Source: Coraliomargarita sp. CAG:312 (GTDB lineage: Bacteria; Verrucomicrobiota; Verrucomicrobiia; Opitutales; Intestinicryptomonadaceae). From it: a DNA stretch of 9,590 bases. Below, piece after piece: positions 7,511 through 9,590 of this stretch. Location of the stretch: assembly GCA_000438015.1 (NCBI GenBank), contig FR901586.1, forward strand, positions 11,275-20,864, in the 5' to 3' direction. Every line of letters starts with the position of its first letter. Within the stretch, counting starts at the first letter, position 1. The notes beneath the pieces were generated by a model, which searched no databases, was not told where the DNA came from, and saw only the letters and a program-made list of their open reading frames with translations. Made by a program: the position numbers and the translations under genes.

Positions 7511-7681
7511 TTATTTCTTAATTTCCCTATGGAGAGTCCTGCGCTTAAGAGAAGGATTATATTTCATCTTCTCAACCTTTTCCGTTTGTTTGCGGAAATT
7601 GCGCGTTGTCATATAGCGCGACGGAGATTTGCCTTCTTTGCGCGCTTCAGTGCATTCGATAATTACTATTTCTCTGGGCAT
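7511..7681 (-). CDS. rpmG: 50S ribosomal protein L33
   Basis: This is a small protein of the large ribosomal subunit near the E site. The minus-strand frame from ATG at 7681 to TAA at 7511 encodes 56 aa, the normal L33 length. It begins MPREIVIIECTEARKEGK, continues SRYMTTRNFRKQTEKVEK, and ends KYNPSLKRRTLHREIKK, all recognisable L33 blocks. Only one cysteine (C10) is present, so this is the zinc-free (C-minus) form lacking the paired CxxC motifs. A weak AAGG lies about 10 nt before the ATG, the nearest thing to a Shine-Dalgarno in this window. It has a candidate promoter at 7724-7752 and a strong terminator after the stop, so it is probably transcribed alone. It is downstream of dapF on the same strand, 177 bp away. 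Confidence 0.95.
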   Translation of the reverse strand: MPREIVIIECTEARKEGKSPSRYMTTRNFRKQTEKVEKMKYNPSLKRRTLHREIKK

Positions 7682-7723
7682 AAATTTTTACCTTTTTTGT
7701 CTTTAATTAAAAATATCTTTCGC

Positions 7724-7752
7724 ATAATGCCCAAAACGGAATTTCGTTTCAA
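7724..7752 (-). promoter_or_regulatory. Candidate promoter of rpmG
   Basis: On the minus strand TTGAAA (7752-7747) and CATTAT (7729-7724) are 17 bp apart. The -10 box lies 42 nt before the rpmG ATG, predicting a leader of about 36 nt. The spacing is ideal and the boxes match at 5/6 and 4/6 positions. Confidence 0.5.
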
Positions 7753-7809
7753 GCTTATTTTTCCATAAAAATCGGAGCTGAAATAATAGCGTGAAATAAA
7801 AATATTTGC

Positions 7810-7849
7810 GCGGATGCCCAGAGAGGGATTCAATCTCCCGGAAATCCGC
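7810..7849 (-). terminator. Imperfect hairpin after dapF, possible terminator
   Basis: GCGGAT (7810-7815) pairs with ATCCGC (7844-7849), and inside it GGGA (7825-7828) pairs with TCCC (7836-7839) with unpaired bases between. On the minus strand it starts 9 nt after the dapF stop and is followed by the A/T-rich CGCAAATATTTTTATTT. It is therefore a plausible but weak dapF terminator. The inner arm looks a little like a tRNA T-arm, but no whole tRNA fits. Confidence 0.4.
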
Positions 7850-7858
7850 CGAATCGGT

Positions 7859-8719
7859 TTATTTTAAGGGAATATTTTGCGTCAATACACATTCGGACAT
7901 TTCGTAAACGCCGACGGGTGTAGCGGGTCCGGTCATTGTTATGGAAAAGTCGGGAGCTATTTTAATGCTCAAGTCTCCGCCTTCCATATGAACCGTGATG
8001 TCTCCGTCGCACAGTCCCAGCTTATGCGCCACTGCCGCAGCCGCGCTGGAGCTGCTTCCGGAAGCGAGAGTGTATCCGGCGCCGCGTTCCCATATCTCAA
8101 TTTTGATGTTATTGCGGTCGAGAACTTCCAAGAGTTGGACGTTTGTTCGGTTTGGAAATCTCGAAGTCATATTTTCAATTACCGGGCCGATTTTATGGGC
8201 GAGTTCCGCCGAAACCTTTTTCATAGGCAGAACGCAGTGGGGATTCCCGACCGTAGCGCAACAATATTTATATACCGTGGAGTCTATTTCAAATTCTTCG
8301 TTTATAACTTCGCGTTTCGGCCCGATTACCGGTATTTTTTCGGAGTCGAAACTAACCTTGCCCATTTCTACGGTAATTTTATTTCCGCCGTCGGATACAA
8401 CGCAGCTTACGATTCCTCCCAGCGTATCCACTGTAAAGGGGACGTTTTCTTTAACGCGTTTTGAGTCGAAAAGATAGCGCGAGAATATGCGCAGGCCGTT
8501 GCCGCTTTTTTCGGCTTCTGATGCGTCGGGGTTTAGGATCCTTAGTTTAAAGTCGGCCTTTTCGGATTTTTCGGGGCCGAAAAGAATTCCATCCGATCCC
8601 AGTCCAAAGTTGCGGTGGCAGATTTTTACAACATCCAAACCTTCAGGACATTTTGGGGAGTCTATTGGGTCTAGAACAAGATAGTCGTTGCCGAGAGCAT
8701 GGTATTTTGAAAATTTCAT
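7859..8719 (-). CDS. dapF: Diaminopimelate epimerase family protein, both catalytic Cys replaced by Ser
   Basis: Family members interconvert LL- and meso-diaminopimelate without a cofactor, feeding lysine and peptidoglycan synthesis. I chose ATG at 8719 (286 aa) because MKFSKYHALGNDYLVLD matches the family start; a TTG 21 bp upstream is possible but adds an untypical MLHCAKN. Conserved blocks are GLGSDGILFG (39-48), NPDASEAE (63-70), GNPHCV (158-163), NRTNVQ (190-195) and ERGAG (211-215). The two family catalytic cysteines (C73 and C217 in the H. influenzae enzyme) fall at S72 (EKSGNG, codon AGC at 8504-8506) and S220 (LASGSSSSA, codon TCC at 8060-8062). The fold appears intact and there is no frameshift, so this is not decay. 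It may be a weak epimerase, an enzyme with altered chemistry, or a recognised serine subgroup that I cannot check. Upstream lies a hairpin-rich leader; rpmG follows downstream. I keep the symbol for the family, not for proven activity. Confidence 0.88.
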   Translation of the reverse strand: MKFSKYHALGNDYLVLDPIDSPKCPEGLDVVKICHRNFGLGSDGILFGPEKSEKADFKLRILNPDASEAEKSGNGLRIFSRYLFDSKRVKENVPFTVDTLGGIVSCVVSDGGNKITVEMGKVSFDSEKIPVIGPKREVINEEFEIDSTVYKYCCATVGNPHCVLPMKKVSAELAHKIGPVIENMTSRFPNRTNVQLLEVLDRNNIKIEIWERGAGYTLASGSSSSAAAAVAHKLGLCDGDITVHMEGGDLSIKIAPDFSITMTGPATPVGVYEMSECVLTQNIPLK

Positions 8720-8774
8720 ATTTTTTGCACAATGGAGCAAGCGCCAATTTTTTCAAGTTTTTTTGAAAGCTTGG

Positions 8775-8831
8775 GCAGCCGAGGATATTGGGAAAACCGG
8801 CTTTATTTCAATTAAAATATCAGCCGGCTGC
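8775..8831 (-). promoter_or_regulatory. Alternative hairpins in the dapF leader
   Basis: Two foldings compete. In the first, GCAGCC/GGCTGC (8775-8780 with 8826-8831) is continued by GATATT/AATATC (8784-8789 with 8816-8821). In the second, CCGGCT/AGCCGG (8797-8802 with 8822-8827) forms a 6-bp stem which, on the minus strand, is followed by TTTT (8796-8793). The two share bases 8822-8827 or their neighbours and cannot form together. This is the layout of a transcription attenuator ahead of dapF (start at 8719). The pairings are seen; regulation is inferred, and the terminator arm is weak. Confidence 0.4.
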
Positions 8832-8840
8832 AAGGAGTCG

Positions 8841-8863
8841 CGCCGCAAAATACGGCTGCGGCG
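8841..8863. other. GC-rich hairpin in the dapF-bioB spacer
   Basis: CGCCGCA (8841-8847) pairs perfectly with TGCGGCG (8857-8863) around a 9-nt loop. No T-run follows on either strand, so it is not a terminator. It sits directly upstream of the alternative hairpins in minus-strand order and may be part of the same leader RNA. Confidence 0.4.
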
Positions 8864-8909
8864 ATACACTGTTTAGCTGCATGGCAGTTAGTTTTGCCCG
8901 GTGCGGGAA

Positions 8910-8939
8910 TTGTTTTTGCCATGTTGGGGAATTTATAAA
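8910..8939 (+). promoter_or_regulatory. Candidate bioB promoter (distal)
   Basis: TTGTTT (8910-8915) and TATAAA (8934-8939) are 18 bp apart on the plus strand. The leader to the bioB ATG at 9047 would be about 100 nt and would include the hairpin at 9008-9022. It competes with the proximal candidate at 8963-8992. Confidence 0.35.
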
Positions 8940-8962
8940 ATAGCGAAATTCTTGACAGGGCG

Positions 8963-8992
8963 TTGAAATTGAATTTCCTTGATTGTTTTAAT
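8963..8992 (+). promoter_or_regulatory. Candidate bioB promoter (proximal)
   Basis: TTGAAA (8963-8968) and TTTAAT (8987-8992) are 18 bp apart, with a perfect TTGACA at 8952-8957 just upstream that lacks a good -10 partner. Initiation here would give a leader of about 48 nt carrying the 9008-9022 hairpin. Confidence 0.4.
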
Positions 8993-9007
8993 TTCGATAT
9001 TTTTGCA

Positions 9008-9022
9008 GCAGGCTTTGCCTGC
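9008..9022. repeat. Short hairpin in the bioB leader
   Basis: GCAGGC and GCCTGC form a perfect 6-bp stem around a TTT loop, ending 24 bp before the bioB ATG. It has no T-run after it. Palindromes of this form are often dispersed intergenic repeats, but only one copy is seen here. It could also influence translation of bioB. Confidence 0.4.
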
Positions 9023-9046
9023 CGTCTGATTGGAACGATTTTAGAT

Positions 9047-9590
9047 ATGACTGACGCCAAAATAATTGCAGGATACAAACTTTCTTATGACGAAGCAATC
9101 GAGCTTAGCAAAAAACTCCCGCTTCCAGAACTTTGTCTGATGGCGGATAGGGTTCGCACGCATTTTTTGGGGCGCGAAGTTGACACATGTTCAATAATGA
9201 ATGCCCGCTCCGGCAGATGTTCTGAAAATTGCAAATGGTGCGCTCAGTCCGCGCACCACAATACGGGTTGCGAAATTTCCGACTACGTGACGGTTGAGGA
9301 TGCTTTAAAACATGCAAAATATTCAAAAAGCAAGGGAATACGCAGGTTTTCGCTCGTCACTAGCGGCAGGAGCGTTTCTGACGCCGACATAAAAAAGCTC
9401 GCGGCGGCTTTTAGCGAAATGTCAAAACTTGGAGGCATAGCCCTATGCGGATCGTTTGGCCTTTTGAACGAGGGGCAGTTTAGAATTTTGAAGGCTGCGG
9501 GCATGTCTCGTTTCCATTGCAATTTGGAAACTGCGCCGTCGAAATTTCCGGAACTTTGCTCTACGCATACAATAGAGGATAAGATCCAAA
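9047..9590 (+). CDS. bioB: Biotin synthase, 5' part (3' end outside window)
   Basis: This radical SAM enzyme inserts sulfur into dethiobiotin to make biotin, in the cytoplasm. The window holds 181 codons, about half the usual length. The radical SAM cluster ligands are C58, C62 and C65 (CSENCKWC), inside the family block CSIMNARSGRCSENCKWCAQSA (begins at residue 48). HCNLETA (157-163) and ELCSTHT (169-175) match the later BioB core, as in the NLDTS and TTRTY regions of E. coli BioB. C134 (LCGSFG) corresponds to E. coli C128, but the position of C97 (RFCMGA in E. coli) is S102 here (RFSLVTSGR). This suggests the auxiliary iron-sulfur cluster is bound differently. The remaining ligands are outside the window. 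The start ATG has no clear Shine-Dalgarno. It diverges from dapF, and any following bio genes are not visible. Confidence 0.94.
   Translation, partial: MTDAKIIAGYKLSYDEAIELSKKLPLPELCLMADRVRTHFLGREVDTCSIMNARSGRCSENCKWCAQSAHHNTGCEISDYVTVEDALKHAKYSKSKGIRRFSLVTSGRSVSDADIKKLAAAFSEMSKLGGIALCGSFGLLNEGQFRILKAAGMSRFHCNLETAPSKFPELCSTHTIEDKIQ

Larger units (their letters stand above)
8720..9046. other. Divergent dapF-bioB spacer
   Basis: This 327-bp stretch separates two divergently read genes and must hold both promoters. I see no credible protein gene in it; a minus-strand frame crossing 8812-9078 overlaps the bioB start and resembles nothing. It contains the attenuator-like pair of hairpins (8775-8831), a 7-bp GC hairpin (8841-8863), two plus-strand promoter candidates and a short hairpin (9008-9022). 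No bio operator with the typical split palindrome was recognised, and no riboswitch family was recognised. A clear dapF promoter was not found; TATAAA-like DNA on the minus strand near 8936 is one weak possibility. Confidence 0.5.

Noticed and set aside
7529..7768. 79-codon plus-strand frame
   Set aside because: It is the antisense of rpmG, which is unmistakable L33.
7810..7860. tRNA-like T-arm near the dapF 3' end
   Set aside because: The GGGA/TCCC arm has a T-loop look, but no matching acceptor, D or anticodon arms can be placed upstream on either strand.
8717..8740. Upstream TTG start for dapF
   Set aside because: It would add MLHCAKN before the family N-terminus; the ATG at 8719 fits DapF proteins better and TTG is rarer.
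8812..9078. 88-codon minus-strand frame
   Set aside because: It overlaps the start of bioB and the hairpin-rich spacer, and its product resembles no family that I know.

Overview
This window looks like chromosomal core DNA from a Verrucomicrobiota-like (PVC group) bacterium, probably anaerobic. The main clues are a secreted protein with a PEP-CTERM tail (residues 448-471 of the gene at 5671-7086), starts with almost no Shine-Dalgarno sequences, moderate G+C (judged by eye, not computed), and a biotin synthase whose motifs recall those of anaerobes. The taxonomic call is an inference. I see no mobile element, CRISPR array, rRNA or convincing tRNA.

Layout, left to right. On the minus strand lie leuB (2728-3825, 3-isopropylmalate dehydrogenase) and then alaS (1-2631, alanyl-tRNA synthetase, missing only its extreme C-terminus). 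They are separated by 96 bp that hold a 14-bp hairpin. leuB has a good sigma70-like promoter and diverges from metG (4010-5542, plus strand, a zinc-less short methionyl-tRNA synthetase). metG ends at a hairpin terminator. A self-contained PEP-CTERM exported protein gene follows (5671-7086), with its own candidate promoter and a strong terminator. About 300 bp without a gene come next (7154-7460), holding two terminator-like hairpins on the plus strand with no gene to serve.

The right third carries rpmG (7511-7681, minus, ribosomal protein L33, 56 aa), flanked by a strong bidirectional terminator and a promoter. Next is dapF (7859-8719, minus, diaminopimelate epimerase family), then a 327-bp divergent spacer with several hairpins and candidate promoters, and the 5' part of bioB (9047-9590, plus, biotin synthase), cut by the window edge.

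The genes are housekeeping functions (translation: alaS, metG, rpmG; leucine, lysine/peptidoglycan and biotin synthesis: leuB, dapF, bioB) with no obvious shared pathway. I do not see a new multi-gene system. The most notable points are: the DapF homologue has serine at both positions where the family's catalytic cysteines sit; the dapF leader can form two mutually exclusive hairpins, like an attenuator; BioB has serine where E. coli has a cluster-ligand cysteine; and the 7154-7460 spacer may encode a small RNA.
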